Shown: positions 33,621-45,302 of the stretch, piece by piece | Numbering within the stretch: position 1 is the first letter of the stretch | Layout: every line of letters starts with the position of its first letter | NCBI RefSeq assembly: GCF_003576645.1 | Contig: NC_044923.1 | Span: forward strand, 1,083,255-1,147,254 | Reading direction: 5' to 3' | Origin: Ipomoea triloba | Taxonomy: Eukaryota; Streptophyta; Magnoliopsida; Solanales; Convolvulaceae | DNA: 64,000 nt | Notes under the pieces: generated by a model | The model's database searches: none | What the model saw: only the letters and a program-made list of their open reading frames with translations | What the model was told of the DNA's origin: nothing | Made by a program: the position numbers and the translations under genes

Positions 33621-35117
33621 CGTGGTGGCTTCGTGCGTGCAATGGCCGTGTTAATCCGCAAGTGTGGCAAGATTGATGCTAAATATCGCCAAGACAGGAT
33701 TTGTGCTTTCAACAACCCAGTAAATGTAACTAATATTTAATTAAAGCATGTGTTCTATCACAATTAAAAATTTAAACGGGTAGGTAAATTATAATACAGT
33801 CAATAATATAAAAAAAAGAAAAAAAGAAAAAGAAAAAGTCTAAACCCACAACTAGGAAAACGTGAGCAAGTTGGGGGTAAAAAGTGAAAAGCTGACAGAA
33901 AAAGTGACATCACCGGCTAAAAGACCAAACCACCCTCAAACAATATAAAATTACAAAACCATTACTAAAATTAAGCATCCAATCCAAAATTAAAGATAAG
34001 ATCACAACCATCCAAAACTGAGAACATGGAGACCATTTTTTGTCCATTAGATCTTTATTATGCAGATGGAAAGGCGATTGAAGACAGCAAAGAATAAAGT
34101 GGACTTCAATTCTATTACCAGTTCGATGAAAGTGGCACAAGGATAGAGGAGCTTAAGCAGCAGATGCATGATTTCCCTATTTGTGCATGAAGCCTTAAAG
34201 AAGATGACAGAGAAAGTGGAGTTCTAATGCCCTTTATGCTATTATTATTATCTATGACAATTTTGGTTTAACAAATTAAACCCAAGCTCTAAGTATAATA
34301 AGAATGATAAATAATACTCACTCTGTTTCATTTTACCTATCCTATTTATTATTTATAACTACTTTCTCAACCTACTAAAGCATAAAGAGTTAACAGTAAT
34401 CTCCACTGAGACTCAAATCCACTCCTATCATTCATGTGGGAGTGTAAACCGGGACACCGGGTGTCACTAGACCACACGGTCTAATAGTAAACTTAACATT
34501 ATGAAAAATTGAATTAAAAATAACTGCAGTCAAGCCTCGTTAATCGAATTAAACACATAAAATGTGACGGAGGTAATAATTGTTTAGGTAACAGGATATG
34601 TTAATATAAACTCAAGATCTGCAAAGAGATTGCCAAGCTCCACCTCCCCATCTTCTTTTACAGGTAGAGCTTCATCATCTTCATCTTGAAAATCTAAACT
34701 TCAAAGGGTAAGGTTGGAGCATTCTCCATTCTCCTTTCCCTTTTCCCTCTCCCCTTTCACAAGATCCTCCTCCTCAATGGATTCAACATCCATTGTCACC
34801 TTGTTTCTCTAGAGAAAGATGAGTATTAGAGCTTAGGTTGTGGGATCTTTGTTATAGCCTCTTGAGTATCACTGTTCTCCCTCTTCTTCTCCATCTTAGC
34901 TTGTGGTGATTATGATATAGAGGTAGGTAGTGGTTGAGACAGAGAAGAAGAGGTAGAACAGTGATACTCAGAGGTCTCATCTTCTCAGAAGTTTAGATTT
35001 CCAGAAACTCCACCTGTGAAAGAAGATTGGGAAGTGGAGCTCGACAATCTCTTTGCAGATCTTGACAATGGTAGACCGGAACTCCAAACTGCAGCTTCAT
35101 CATGTGATCAAACTATG

Positions 35118-35154
<37 letters not shown>

Positions 35155-35170
35155 GTGGTGGCTGCGTGCG
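33618..35170 (+). repeat. Duplicated 1.56-kb unit, copy 1 (CLASSY debris)
   Basis: Identical by eye to 35182-36732 (offset 1564 bp) except for the length of the final (AT)n tract. It contains CLASSY helicase pieces (33660-33725, GKIDAKYRQDRICAFNNP; 34095-34190, RIEELKQQMHDFPICA with frameshifts), a SINE-like tract (34370-34490) and the exon-1 foldback (34610-35085). Confidence 0.9.
34610..35085. repeat. Foldback of CLASSY exon-1 sequence, copy 1
   Basis: The left arm is CLASSY exon 1 in minus sense (34613-34664, LPVKEDGEVELGNLFADLE-like). The right arm is the same segment in plus sense (35012-35064, PVKEDWEVELDNLFADLD). Further pairing blocks: 34690-34702 with 34988-35000, and 34864-34891 with 34942-34969 (GAGTATCACTGTTCT and complement). 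The loop is about 50 bp. A transcript would fold into an imperfect hairpin of some 200 paired bases with CLASSY homology. Confidence 0.75.
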
Positions 35171-35171
35171 N
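35171..35171. other. Single N between the two 1.56-kb units
   Basis: Ambiguous base exactly at the junction of two identical copies, suggesting a forced join. Confidence 0.95.
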
Positions 35172-35181
35172 TATATATATA

Positions 35182-36681
35182 TTTCGTGGTGGCTTCGTGC
35201 GTGCAATGGCCGTGTTAATCCGCAAGTGTGGCAAGATTGATGCTAAATATCGCCAAGACAGGATTTGTGCTTTCAACAACCCAGTAAATGTAACTAATAT
35301 TTAATTAAAGCATGTGTTCTATCACAATTAAAAATTTAAACGGGTAGGTAAATTATAATACAGTCAATAATATAAAAAAAAGAAAAAAAGAAAAAGAAAA
35401 AGTCTAAACCCACAACTAGGAAAACGTGAGCAAGTTGGGGGTAAAAAGTGAAAAGCTGACAGAAAAAGTGACATCACCGGCTAAAAGACCAAACCACCCT
35501 CAAACAATATAAAATTACAAAACCATTACTAAAATTAAGCATCCAATCCAAAATTAAAGATAAGATCACAACCATCCAAAACTGAGAACATGGAGACCAT
35601 TTTTTGTCCATTAGATCTTTATTATGCAGATGGAAAGGCGATTGAAGACAGCAAAGAATAAAGTGGACTTCAATTCTATTACCAGTTCGATGAAAGTGGC
35701 ACAAGGATAGAGGAGCTTAAGCAGCAGATGCATGATTTCCCTATTTGTGCATGAAGCCTTAAAGAAGATGACAGAGAAAGTGGAGTTCTAATGCCCTTTA
35801 TGCTATTATTATTATCTATGACAATTTTGGTTTAACAAATTAAACCCAAGCTCTAAGTATAATAAGAATGATAAATAATACTCACTCTGTTTCATTTTAC
35901 CTATCCTATTTATTATTTATAACTACTTTCTCAACCTACTAAAGCATAAAGAGTTAACAGTAATCTCCACTGAGACTCAAATCCACTCCTATCATTCATG
36001 TGGGAGTGTAAACCGGGACACCGGGTGTCACTAGACCACACGGTCTAATAGTAAACTTAACATTATGAAAAATTGAATTAAAAATAACTGCAGTCAAGCC
36101 TCGTTAATCGAATTAAACACATAAAATGTGACGGAGGTAATAATTGTTTAGGTAACAGGATATGTTAATATAAACTCAAGATCTGCAAAGAGATTGCCAA
36201 GCTCCACCTCCCCATCTTCTTTTACAGGTAGAGCTTCATCATCTTCATCTTGAAAATCTAAACTTCAAAGGGTAAGGTTGGAGCATTCTCCATTCTCCTT
36301 TCCCTTTTCCCTCTCCCCTTTCACAAGATCCTCCTCCTCAATGGATTCAACATCCATTGTCACCTTGTTTCTCTAGAGAAAGATGAGTATTAGAGCTTAG
36401 GTTGTGGGATCTTTGTTATAGCCTCTTGAGTATCACTGTTCTCCCTCTTCTTCTCCATCTTAGCTTGTGGTGATTATGATATAGAGGTAGGTAGTGGTTG
36501 AGACAGAGAAGAAGAGGTAGAACAGTGATACTCAGAGGTCTCATCTTCTCAGAAGTTTAGATTTCCAGAAACTCCACCTGTGAAAGAAGATTGGGAAGTG
36601 GAGCTCGACAATCTCTTTGCAGATCTTGACAATGGTAGACCGGAACTCCAAACTGCAGCTTCATCATGTGATCAAACTATG

Positions 36682-36716
<35 letters not shown>

Positions 36717-36732
36717 GTGGTGGCTGCGTGCG
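35182..36732 (+). repeat. Duplicated 1.56-kb unit, copy 2
   Basis: Same content as 33618-35170, including the exon-1 foldback at 36174-36649. Continues into CLASSY C-terminal sequence. Confidence 0.9.
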
Positions 36733-37110
36733 TGCAGTGGCCGTGTTAATCCGTGAACTGTTCATTTTCCCCCATCTTTGGACCCTTCTGTAATGTAATT
36801 GCTACAAGCAGATGTGATCTTGGAAGCCATGGCTGAGAACGAAAGACTCCGTGGAATATTTGAGCTGATTGTGCACCAGTCAAATGCTATTCACTGATCC
36901 CACCGAGGGGCCAAAGCTCGCAGACCAGTCCTAAACCGTCCCGGGATTAAGGTGGGACACCTAACTTCTCATTGCTCATTGTATATATACATAAATTTTT
37001 ATTTTTTTTTGGAGTTTTCCAGTGAACATTGGGTGCTGTTTTGCAGGTCTGCATGATTCATCTTTAAGACTGCAGCTGAAATTCATATGTTCTTCACTTC
37101 TGAATCATAA
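36733..37110 (+). pseudogene. CLASSY C-terminus and 3' flank fragment
   Basis: 36816-36900 reads VILEAMAENERLRGIFELIV then HQ, the end of the CLASSY protein, but leaves frame before the normal stop; PTEGPKLADQS-like sequence follows to 36935. GCAGGTCTGCATGATTCATC and the next 60 bp match CLASSY 3' flank at 56630-56710 in opposite orientation. It is joined upstream directly to 5'-UTR-type sequence (GTGGCCGTGTTAATCC), skipping the rest of the gene. Confidence 0.8.
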
Positions 37111-37479
37111 TTTATGAAGTATATTGACAATGTTCATTGACATATAAAACTATTTAGTTTCATTTTTCTCGTTCTGTATAACCAGCTGTAATGGCATTTA
37201 ATTTTAAAGAATTCTCTTGTTTTAATGATTGATTTTAGCCTTTTTAATGATATGTTAGTTTATCTATATTTAAAGAAAAAAAAATCAGATTTCTCACATC
37301 TGTTTGTACCACAACATTGAACTTCTCTCATTCCATTCACTAGTCTTGCACAAATCTTGTACAACAACTTCAGGGATAGTCAATCTCAGCAAATTTGAAT
37401 AGTTGAATCATCTATTGAACTTTATCAAACCAATCAATTCTTTTCTAGTGGTTTTTATTTGTTTTTATTTATGCAGAAG

Positions 37480-37860
37480 CAAAAACAAATAGAAATTATG
37501 TGAAGGGAGGTTCTATTAGGAGGGGATTTGGAAAATAAAAAATATTTTTAAAAATTTTATTATAATAAATTTTAAATTAAAAACTAAAAAAAAACTCTAG
37601 ACCTGTTCTTCTCCTACAGCTTGGACACGAAGAGATCTCTTCGTCTCCGAGTTGTTGGAGGCGACAAGACCTCCGTCTTCGACTGCCAGAACATATATGA
37701 CCAGTAGGTTAACTTGCAGTTTGGTGTTAACTAAAGGGTAAAAGTGGAGTCATGTAACTTGGAGATTATGAAAAATAGTTGGTGTTATGTTTGTAACAAA
37801 AATGCGACTTGGACTTCAAAAAACAAACCCCTAACATTTACTCATATTTGTGTTCAAATT
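37480..37860 (+). repeat. Shared flank block
   Basis: Block with GGAGGTTCTATTAGGAGGGG, CTTCTCCTACAGCTTGG and CTTGGACTTCAAAAAAC. Related copies occur at 45560-45740 (+), 50830-50910 / 51890-52170 (-) and 55800-55960 (-). Non-coding; moved around together with CLASSY pieces. Confidence 0.65.
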
Positions 37861-37959
37861 TTATTGAAGGAAAGTAAAAAAAAAAAAAATGATAAAATTT
37901 ATGATAAAAAGTAATCAAAGCATGACAGAAAATATACATCTAAAATGACTCTTTTTTTA

Positions 37960-38260
37960 ATGTTGCATGCCAAACGGGACAATACGTAATTGGGAGCTCT
38001 TCTTTTTTCTTTTCCCCCATTTTTGTGCCCTTTCGATTTGATACAAGTTTGTTTTTTGTGTGTTTATTCCATAAAAAATTGATCTTTTTGTGTTTTTGTG
38101 GTTTTGGCAGCAAGATGAACCCTGTGAATGCTCATGAACGGCCGCGCCGTGTGCCCAGAACTCGGAATCAGTGGCCGTTCTTTTCCCCCATTTTGGGACC
38201 CGTGCGTGCAGTGGCCGTGTTAATCCCGGGAACTGTTCATTCCCCTCCCCCCCCCCTTTT
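37960..38260 (+). pseudogene. CLASSY 5' UTR and N-terminal fragment
   Basis: 38115-38172 reads MNPVNAHERPRRVPRTRNQW, identical over these 20 residues to the start of the gene at 61765, preceded by a matching 5' intron/UTR with a CAG acceptor. It then jumps into GTGGCCGTGTTAATCCCG-type sequence. Plus orientation, opposite to the gene. Confidence 0.85.
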
Positions 38261-38362
38261 TTTTTTTTTTTCTTTTCTGTTTTGTTGTTTTGTTTGTAGT
38301 TGCCTGTATAGGCCTTCTCTGTTGTAACTCCTTGCTTATTTCTCTATGTAGCTATATATTAT

Positions 38363-38705
38363 TGTAAGATTCGTTCTTACTTGTTGGTCGTACTTACTTT
38401 TTGTCCATAAGTTATAACTAACCTAACGTAAATTATAGTTTATGGGCGAGAAGTGAGCACGATTTGTTAGAAAAATGACGAAATTTACAACATTAGTTAT
38501 AGCTTAAAGACAAGAAGTAAGTACGACCAAAAGATCATCTAAGAGGATTTGACGAAGTTACACAAGTTTATTAATCTATTGAATACAATAATCATTGATG
38601 AAATTAATTACTATGGATCTGAATTAATTAATACCAATAATAAAAAAAAATAGAAGTCGTGTAATTTGATTACAATGTATTTGATAATGCCCTCACAAAG
38701 ACAAA

Positions 38706-38742
<37 letters not shown>

Positions 38743-39144
38743 CATACTAAGCTTAGCTTGTAACCGCCTCCGAAAAAGGGAGGGAAAGGGGAGGGGGGGG
38801 GGGATTAGAGCCCTTTAACCAAACTTACCTGTCTCGTCGCACCCGGTCGGGTCTCGACTGCCCGAGGGCAAGCATTGAGCTCGACCTTGGGGCCTCGAGG
38901 TTAGCCAATGGGGCCGACCATCAATTCGGTGCACGAGGCAACGACCGTTGGGGTCGGCCTCGAACGGCCAAGACCGAGCTCGGTGCTCGGGCCTCGGGCA
39001 GCCAAGGCCCAACATGGCACGTGCAAGATGGGCAAGCTTGGTCAAAGGGCTCTAATTGCCCATCCTTTTTCCGGGGGCAGTTACGGGTTAATCATCATCT
39101 ACACTGTAATCAAATTACACAACTTCTTAATACAAGGTTTTTGT
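38363..39144. repeat. Dispersed repeat R, copy 2
   Basis: Matches 16769-17518, with an added (AT)n tract at 38708-38738 and a G-run at 38794-38803. It ends at TACAAGGTTTTTGTCTC, where a hAT element is inserted. Confidence 0.7.
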
Positions 39145-39154
39145 CTCCTTTAAG

Positions 39155-40573
39155 CAGGGCCGTTCCAATAAAAATTGGGGTCCTGTGCAATATTTAAATT
39201 GGGCCCCCTTTTTCAAGTAATTTGTGTATATAATAATAGTTGTTCAAAAAGTTATATCAAAAATTAAAAATATAAATATTATATAAAAAATATAGATAAA
39301 TTTCATTTAAAAATGGCATGCGTCGTGCACATTTAGACGCAAAATCATCCACAACTTTTTTATATCAACTTCTTCCAAAATCTCATTTTCAATAGAGATT
39401 AAAGATAATTCATTAAGTCTCTCTTGCAACATATTTGATCGTAAGTAAAATTTCAACAATTTCAACTTTGAAAAACTCCTTTCAATTTAGAATTAAGGGC
39501 ATCCCAATTTCTTGAATTATATATGTCAAATAAAAGTGAATCATTTGGTTTATCAATGTGCCCAATATCATCTAAACAACTATCAACATTCTTATTATTT
39601 TCATTGTCACAATGATATTTATCATCGTTGTGCACATACATTATCATTTAAATTTTTTCCAATCTTAGAATCATCTTGATCTTCTATATGAAGATTAGTA
39701 TCTAACAATTTTTCCTTGATATCATCTTTTTGCGCATCTATTTGAGTTTCTTTTATAATGAATTTTTCAAGAGCTCTCTTTTGAGATTGAGTTAGTTGCT
39801 CAATTCTTCTTTTCTTTTTACGCTTCTCAGAGTCAGATGAATATTTTCTAGAAGACATAAATTATAAAATCCTAAGGAAAAAAATAAGAATTTATTTAGA
39901 AACTCTATGAATAAATAATTAATCAAGAAACAAATTCTTAAATATATTATTCTGAAATCAGAATTATTAAGTCATGTAAATAAAACAATAAACAAGAATT
40001 GTGAAATATTTAGTAATTTTAATTACATGTTAAGAGAATTGAACAACTTGAATGATCAAGAAGAATTGAAGAATTTTGCGGAGCTGCGTCTGCTGTCTAC
40101 TGTTTGCTTGCGTGCTACTATTGCCTACTGAGATTTGCGTATTTGTATCTCTATCGTCTGTTGACTGATGTTTGCGTCAATTAAAAAAATTATCTGACAC
40201 TTAACACCTAGCTATGCTAAATTATCTGACACTTAACACCTAGCTATGCTAATTGTGAGATTTGTGTAAATTAAATATAAGCTGCGTATGTAAAGGAATC
40301 AAAGAATTCATTAATTCAAAGCTACGGTACTATTATGTACTAATAGGAATAGGAGTAATAATGGGAGAAGGAATAGGAGTAATAGTCAATTAGGGAATTA
40401 GGCAATTTGGTTGTGCCGAACTGCGACCAATTAGAATTAGAGAATTAGGCAATTACTCAATTAGCCAGAAAGGTTGCGCTGCTCATCTGTTTACAAACCC
40501 TATATACATAATTTTTTTTAAAAAAAAAAAATAAGGGGCCCCCAAAAATTGGGGGCCCTGTGCAACGACCCTA
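39155..40573 (-). mobile_element. hAT element, internally deleted transposase
   Basis: Ends CAGGGCCGTT (39155) and, inverted, TAGGGTCGTT (40573), flanked by TCCTTTAAG and TCCTTAAG, an approximate 8-bp TSD. Inner ends GGGGTCCTGTGCAA and TTGCACAGGGCCCC also pair. On the minus strand from 39858 a protein starts MSSRKYSSDSEKRKKKRRIE with the plant TTF/MYM-type hAT N-terminus and NSRNWDALNSK near 39480. From about 39440 to 39310 the C-terminal end appears (RLNELSLISIENEI). The middle with the catalytic region is deleted, so it is non-autonomous. Tandem 31-bp repeat (AATTATCTGACACTTAACAC...) at 40188-40250. Confidence 0.8.
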
Positions 40574-40953
40574 TCCTTAAGCTTCATACTTTGTCTGATC
40601 TTTATCATTTATTCCTTTATTATTGGTATTAATTAATTCGAACTCCCAAGTTAATTAATTTCATCCATCATGTTGAACACTCCTCGTAGCATAATTTTTA
40701 CGTTTAAAATAAGGAGTCTCGTACTCTAATTTCACGGCTTTGTAAAATAATACTCGTCAAATATCATGTTTTTTTAAAACAAAATTAAACTACAACTTGT
40801 TGAGGTTTCATTTTTCTTAATCTCTTCATACTGGGGTCCGACAAATCCTGAACGTTTAACTTTGGTGTTGATTGATTATTTTTAATTTTAATAATTTAAA
40901 ATGATTTAGTGTAAAAATTATTATTATTATTATTGTTGTTGTTGTTATTATTA
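40574..40953. other. AT-rich spacer
   Basis: No gene. ATT and GTT trinucleotide runs at 40920-40950. Confidence 0.5.
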
Positions 40954-41941
40954 CTAGTATTTTCGCCCGTGCGTTGCACGGAATGGATTTGTTATAATAT
41001 TTAAAGAATATTTGGATCAATATACAATTATATATATTATAACATCGAATATTATATAGCGCAATTGATGAAATTGATTGGATCGATTATGTTTTCTGAT
41101 ATTTTCCTTTGAATTAGAACAAATAATTGTCCAATTACCCGGGCGTGGATAAATTTTTTTTATTATATATTGAGATAATAAAAATAAAGATGAAATTATA
41201 AAAAATTCTAATATTGAACGTGTACATTTATTTGATTATAAGATTAGTACAAAAATATTACTCAATTAATTGAATAATATATGACTTGTTTGTCTAAAAT
41301 TATCTTAAAAAGATCTATAAGTAATATGACTTATATAATTATATTATGACTTATATAATTATATTATTACTAAAATAAATATGAGAAAATGAGAAATAAA
41401 TTAATTGTAATTATTATAAAAATAAATTCAACGACCAATGCTTAACTTAATTATCATAATAATTATTAGGCAATTATTATTAGTCAATTACACTAATATA
41501 TGTGTAATTATACTTTTATACTTTAAGTATATTCATTTTCCCCATATTGCATTTAGTTTTATCTTCCTCCTCCATATTTGAATGAATTAATTTTGATTAT
41601 TATAAAAATCTAACAACCCATGTTCAATTAATTTTTTTAAAGTTTAAATAACTTAGAGTTTTCAAAAGGAAAGTATAATTAACTATTAAAGTTTTTAAAT
41701 AATTTTCAGTCAATTAGTAATATCCTTTTCTTTTCCCGATAAATGATTTTACTTTTATTAATAGTGTTGATACGTGAGTATACATATTATCAATTTATAG
41801 ATATTAGTTAATTTCTATTTTACATTTTCTTAACAAATAAGCTTTATTAATTATTTGACCAATAAAATATTTCATTAATTGACTACAAAAGTTTAGGCGG
41901 GGAATGAAATAGGAGGATTTTACTTTTATATATAGTATAGA
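40954..41941 (-). mobile_element. Candidate non-autonomous Helitron
   Basis: The minus-strand 5' end TCTATACTATATATAAAAG (41941-41923) is the common plant Helitron start. The 3' end has the hairpin CGTGCAACGCACGGG followed by CTAG at 40957-40954 and then T. About 988 bp, AT-rich, no RepHel coding. The base before TC is T, not the expected A. A second 5' end, with A in front, lies at 44642, so the true element could be the larger 40954-44642. Confidence 0.6.
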
Positions 41942-42908
41942 ATATAGATTACGATCTTTTTATATTTTAAATCAATTAGTAATATCATTTTTCTCGGAAT
42001 AATGGTCAAATAAACCACTGAACTACACACAAAACTGCAATTAAGCCATCGAACTCAAAAAGAATGCAATTGGATTCCTGAACTATATAAACTCATGCAA
42101 TTAAGTACAAATTGACATGTTTTCAAAAAAAAAAATCCAAATTGACCTGTTTACCTACAATTGTGATGACATGGTGGTTACTAATTTTAAAATAAACTTT
42201 TTAAATAATTTTAATTAAAATAATTAAATAATAATAATAATAAAATTTAAAAAAAAAACAGACGTCTCCGGCAGTTCTTCTATTTTTTTAATTTTTTTTT
42301 AAATTATTAGTGCCGATTGTTATGTGTAAATTAATATCAGGCAACCTTATCTAGGAAAAATGAAAAGAATTACGTAGTAATATTTACCTAATTTTCGTTC
42401 CATTTTTAATTGATGATGTAGAATATTATTATTGAAATATTTCCGTTTCATTTTTAATTTCCGTTCCTTTTTTAATTTATCTTTAATATTGTTTATAATA
42501 TGCCTTTATTATTTATGATGTAGAATGTTTTCCTTTTTAATTAAATTGCAATGATATGACCATTTCCTTTTTCATTTTAGTTAATTATGGATNGGATTAT
42601 TTAGATGGTAAATAGTATATGGTAATTACCTATATAGATTAGCATATTAAACGGATTAACATATGGAACAATGTTATAAAAAAAGGAAGGAAGCCTTTTA
42701 GATAAAATATATTAGGAATAATATCAATTAAATAAAATATCATAGGAATTTCTCAATTCTATATTTATAATTACCTTTATAAACAGATTTAATAGGAAAA
42801 TTTAGTTACAAACTTATATTAAGAGTTATGGATTATTATTATATTATTATTATTATTATTAGGAAAATTATATTAAGAATTTTAGATTATTATTACTACA
42901 AAGTATTA

Positions 42909-42983
<75 letters not shown>

Positions 42984-44157
42984 ATTAACATAATAGATTT
43001 TAAATCGAGGCTACAAAATTTAATATTATTATTATTTATTAAAGTATAGTAATCACCATTTTTTAACTAATAAGTGTGAATTAGTATTGTGCAATTAATG
43101 ATAAAGATTAATAATAATTGGAATCAACAATCAATGATACAATGACCCATGTTTAGCTTCCAATGCACCATTTTTTATAAAATGAAGAATTGGAATGGTA
43201 AAACGAACAATTGGAATGAATAATTGAGGATTTATTCAAGTATAGTAACCACCATTTTTACCAAATTACATAAGCATCCGTAAATGGGGAAGATCAAGAT
43301 TGCAAATTTTACAATATATAGATGAGCATCCGTAGATTGCTAGTTATTTTGCACAGTACAACTAAAAAGATGGATAGTTAAATAAGGTATTATCATTCAA
43401 AATCTTGTAATACAAAGTTACAATACAATGTTTTTCCATTAGAAATTACCAATCAAAGTAATGTGATTAAAATATATAATTATAGAAAACATTTGATTGT
43501 TCACTACAATCACTCTGAAAATTGTAATTTTACATACGTGATACGCCCATGGCAAAATTGGCCTAGCTACTTGAAACCTTATCAGCAAAAATTAAAGCAT
43601 ATTGAGCTGTTAAAATCAAACTAAATCACAGTACTACAAAATACTCTATGGAATGCAGACTACACCATAAGGATCTCCAACATGCAGAATGAATCAACTA
43701 AAAATTAAATCATACCGCATACCATAACAATTCTACGCGTGTTAAAGTTCGATCTTCGACTTCGTAGAATTACAGATTATAGATCTCTAACTAATAGTGA
43801 GAGCACAGATATTGGTACGTTGTGAGAGAAGAGTCATTTCTCATCATTATATAGTGGAGGATAAACATAATATGGAAGATTTTTCAAAAGGAAAGTATAA
43901 TTAATTTTAATTTTATGTAAATATAGATGATTGACATGTAAAAATTTTACTACAATATTATATAATTTTTTCATTCTAATATAGTTAATTACATGTCAAT
44001 TATATAAATATATATAGATATATAGATATAGATATAGATTATCATATCACTAATCACCAATCACCAATTAATTAATTAATATCAATATCAATCTATATAA
44101 ATATAAATATTAATATATAACAATATTACCATATCACTAATCACCAATCACCAATTA

Positions 44158-44205
<48 letters not shown>
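41942..44205. other. AT-rich region with microsatellites
   Basis: No gene seen. (ATT)n at 42904-42966, single N at 42593, (AT)n at 44164-44203, and repeated CACTAATCACCAATCACC around 44045, 44135 and 44287 on both sides of the N gap. 42005-42190 (GGTCAAATAAACCACTGAAC) resembles MULE terminal sequence without a partner. Confidence 0.5.
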
Positions 44206-44253
44206 NNNNNNNNNNNNNNNNNNNNNNNNNNNNNNNNNNNNNNNNNNNNNNNN
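44206..44253. other. 48-N gap
   Basis: Placed within an (AT)n and CACCAATTAATTAA repeat stretch; repeats continue on the other side. Confidence 0.9.
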
Positions 44254-44641
44254 ATTAATATTAATATATAACAATATTACCATATCACTAATCACCAATC
44301 ACCAATTAATTATTCTTTTTTAAAATAATCACCAATTAATTAATTAATATTAGTATATATTAATATATTATATATTAATATATTAATATTAAGAATAATA
44401 CCATATACCATATTATCAATTATCAATTATATATCACCAATCAACCATCACCCATTAATATTAACAATATTACCATATTATCATATTATCATTATCATAT
44501 ATTACCATAATAATATTATAGGATGGATAATTAATAAAATAATAAAATAATAAATAAATAAAATAAATGATTTTACCAAAATACCCCTAAGTTTTGGGGG
44601 GAAAATTTGGGAGGAGGAAATTGTTTTTATATATAGTATAG

Positions 44642-44677
<36 letters not shown>

Positions 44678-45010
44678 AAATGACAAACCCATCACTCATT
44701 TAAAAGCAAATTCCATTGATTCCAAATGATAAAATAGTCAACATGCCAGTTGATTCCAACCCGCTAATAAAAAACGCTATATCTATCAGCTTTTCAATTT
44801 ATGACTTATTGGCGCAATCAGTCATTTACCAAACATTTCAAAATAGCTTATTGTGGGTCAAACAACTAAACTTAATCAAATCAACTGATTTCAAAAAAAA
44901 AAATCAAATCAACTAAAATTTGGTTGATCAATCAATAACTAAACACCCCAAAATAAGAGTATGTGTAAAATTATTATCTTTGTAATTACATTTTGGAAAT
45001 CGAAAGCAAT
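44254..45010. other. AT-rich region with second Helitron 5' end
   Basis: Repeats as before the gap. The minus-strand sequence TCTATACTATATATAAAAAC at 44642 with A in front is a good Helitron 5' terminus. (ATT)n at 44643-44675. No gene. Confidence 0.5.
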
Positions 45011-45150
45011 GAATTGAGGTGGATCTAATGTTGCATGCCAAACGGGACATTACGTAAATGTTTAGGAATGCATAAAGACAAGTTTACATAATTATTTCAT
45101 TTTCTCTCTCATAGTCCTTCCGGTTCCCCGCCCCTGCGTATATTACTCTT
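45010..45150 (+). other. CLASSY promoter-region fragment (flipped)
   Basis: GTTGCATGCCAAACGGGAC, GTTTAGGAATGCATAAAGAC and CATAGTCCTTCCGGTT correspond, inverted, to 62145-62250 upstream of the CLASSY gene. Confidence 0.7.
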
Positions 45151-45300
45151 CTGGGATAGCTCGAGTGGCAAGTAAACTCGGGGAAGAATCTCGGGAGAAC
45201 TCGGGTTCTATTCCCAGCCTTCCGGAGCAAGTGGGAATTAACCGGGTGGACCCAGATGGAAAAGGACTCGGAATACCTTGTGTATTTACCAAAAACAAAA
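45150..45300 (+). mobile_element. tRNA-derived SINE
   Basis: GATAGCTCGAGTGGCAAG (A-box-like) and CTCGGGTTCTATTCCC (B-box-like) are spaced as in a tRNA, followed by a tail ending TTTACCAAAAACAAAAACA. A relative with GTTCGATTCCC lies inverted at 62930-63045. No clear TSD. Confidence 0.6.
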
Positions 45301-45302
45301 AC

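Noticed and set aside
42005..42190. MULE terminal repeat
   Set aside because: The GGTCAAATAAACCACTGAAC-type sequence looks like a TIR, but no inverted partner or TSD was found within the window.
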